Assembly (NCBI GenBank): GCA_024102665.1
Contig: JAGFJP010000065.1
Location: 1-34,594 of the forward strand
DNA length: 34,594 nucleotides
Source: Thiogranum sp.
GTDB lineage: Bacteria > Pseudomonadota > Gammaproteobacteria > DSM-19610
Direction: 5' to 3'
Positions within the stretch are counted from its first letter, which is position 1; each line of letters starts with the position of its first letter. The notes under the pieces were generated by a model, which saw only the letters and a program-made list of their open reading frames with translations, had not been told where the DNA came from and ran no database searches. A program made the position numbers and the translations under genes. Of the stretch, positions 33,738 through 34,594 are shown one piece after another.

Positions 33738-34594
33738 GGGTTGGCTCCATTCGTAGGCTCGACGCCGACGAGACGGTCGATCTCGATACGGGCGGCATGG
33801 TGTTCGACGACGGCTGACAACGCTTCGCTGCGCGCGTCCAGCAAGGTGTTCTGCGCCGCGCTCAGTTCCAGCAGCGAATAACGGCCGGCGGCGTAGCCCT
33901 GGCTGTAGTCGGCCAACGAATGTTCGGCGGCGGGGATTACGCGGTTCCGGTAGGTGTCGAAACGGTCGCGCGCATGCAGCAGTTCCTGATGCAGGCCATA
34001 CAGGGTGGCGCGCACGGCCAGGCGCCGGTCCCGCGCGAGCAGCGGCTCACGCGCGGCGAGCGCCTCGGCTTCGTCCACATAGGGCCTTGCGCGGCGCGCG
34101 CCGCCGAGCGGCATGCGCAGCGACAACACCAGACCGAGATCGTCCCCCTCGTTCAGATGACGCAGGCCGGCGCTGACCTCAGGGTCGGTACGGCTGCGCG
34201 TGCGCGACAGCAATGTGCGCGCCGCTCCCAGGCGTTCGACCGTCGCCAGACGTGCGATGGCCGGATTGCGTTCGATCGACTGATCGAGCGTCGCGAAATC
34301 GGGGTCCGTTTCCAGCGTGTAGAGTTCCGCCCGCACCTGCGCGAAATCCGGTTCAAACGCGCCCCACATGACAGCCAGCTGGCGCCGCCCGTTGCCGAGC
34401 AGATGATCGGTTTCCTCCAGGGCGAGTTCGGCACGCGCCAGTTCTATCTGCACCCGGCCGAGTTCGCCGGCCGGCGCCTTGCCGAGGCGATGGCGTTGTT
34501 CCACCGCCCGTACCGTGCGCTGCATCAACGCGACGCGCTGCGTGGCGAGTTCGCGTTCGGCCTGGGCGCGTGCCAGCGTCAGGAAACGCCGCGC
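33734..34594 (-). CDS. czcC: CzcC-type outer-membrane channel (5' end outside window)
   Basis: The frame is open to the window edge; about 286 C-terminal residues are seen and the start lies beyond 34594. Visible pieces of the outer-membrane efflux fold are the helices ARRFLTLARAQAERELATQRV..., LGKAPAGELGRVQIELARAELALEETDHLLGNGRRQLAVMWG, PEVSAGLRHLNEGDDLGLVLSLRMPLGGARRA and YSQGYAAGRYSLLELSAAQNTLLDARSEAL. This is the trimeric exit duct of the CzcCBA system in the outer membrane. The stop overlaps the czcB start (ATGA). Confidence 0.9.
   Translation of the reverse strand, partial: ARRFLTLARAQAERELATQRVALMQRTVRAVEQRHRLGKAPAGELGRVQIELARAELALEETDHLLGNGRRQLAVMWGAFEPDFAQVRAELYTLETDPDFATLDQSIERNPAIARLATVERLGAARTLLSRTRSRTDPEVSAGLRHLNEGDDLGLVLSLRMPLGGARRARPYVDEAEALAAREPLLARDRRLAVRATLYGLHQELLHARDRFDTYRNRVIPAAEHSLADYSQGYAAGRYSLLELSAAQNTLLDARSEALSAVVEHHAARIEIDRLVGVEPTNGANP

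Overview
The window comes from a GC-rich Gram-negative bacterium, most likely a gammaproteobacterium. The support is indirect: outer-membrane lipoproteins with lipoboxes, two tripartite efflux systems with TolC-type channels, an MlaA homologue, an LpxL-type acyltransferase, OmpA and MipA/OmpV barrels, and strong third-position GC that leaves long antisense open frames everywhere. I see no rRNA, tRNA, CRISPR array, insertion sequence, phage gene or origin. The region reads as chromosomal envelope, stress and signalling genes.

Layout. 1-1033 (+): the end of a glycine-zipper protein, a secreted small protein, and a 93-aa protein behind a good promoter. 1060-6948 (-): a tightly overlapped operon read as ppk2, a frameshifted small gene, a frameshifted DUF1538 (UmpAB-like) transporter, two P-II-like proteins, a SulP transporter with STAS domain, and a coiled-coil protein. 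6978-7227 (-): a scrambled remnant of glycogen debranching enzyme glgX. 7246-10396 (-): DUF3302 protein, HlyD-type adaptor and TolC-type lipoprotein, an efflux operon of the YiaW/YiaV type. 10638-13606 (-): a PAS histidine kinase, a FixJ/NarL-type regulator and a lone receiver protein. 14036-15013 (+): an AraC-type regulator. 15040-18898 (-): a parvulin-like isomerase, HupE/UreJ protein and DUF3604 protein. 19096-21202 (-): DUF3313 protein, a beta-barrel and a two-repeat periplasmic protein. 21458-25306 (+): an OmpA-like protein, an alpha/beta hydrolase, MlaA and a lipid A-type acyltransferase, suggesting envelope lipid handling. 25376-27040 (-): MipA/OmpV barrel and a MliC/COG3650-like protein. 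27219-28832 (+): DUF504 protein, a lipoprotein cytochrome c and a flavin reductase-like protein. 28891-34594 (-): a CzcCBA heavy-metal RND pump with a small lipoprotein behind it; czcC runs off the window edge.

The most interesting signal is not a gene. Five intergenic sites share an 18-bp dyad close to ATTGGACTTTGGTCCTAT (10564, 11096, 13956, 21321, 26307). Each lies upstream of a minus-strand gene: the efflux operon, the lone receiver, the histidine kinase, the repeat protein, and the MipA barrel. At 26307, 21321 and 10564 the dyad abuts a -10-like hexamer. The core resembles the mycobacterial DosR box, and a NarL/FixJ-type regulator is encoded in the window, so a local envelope/stress regulon is a reasonable but untested inference. 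Two of the sites (13960 and 21325) are part of a longer 43-nt repeat.

The second item of interest is the operon coupling polyphosphate kinase 2, a DUF1538 cation transporter, two P-II-like sensors and a SulP anion transporter. Two of its genes carry apparent one-base deletions, which could be real or assembly errors.
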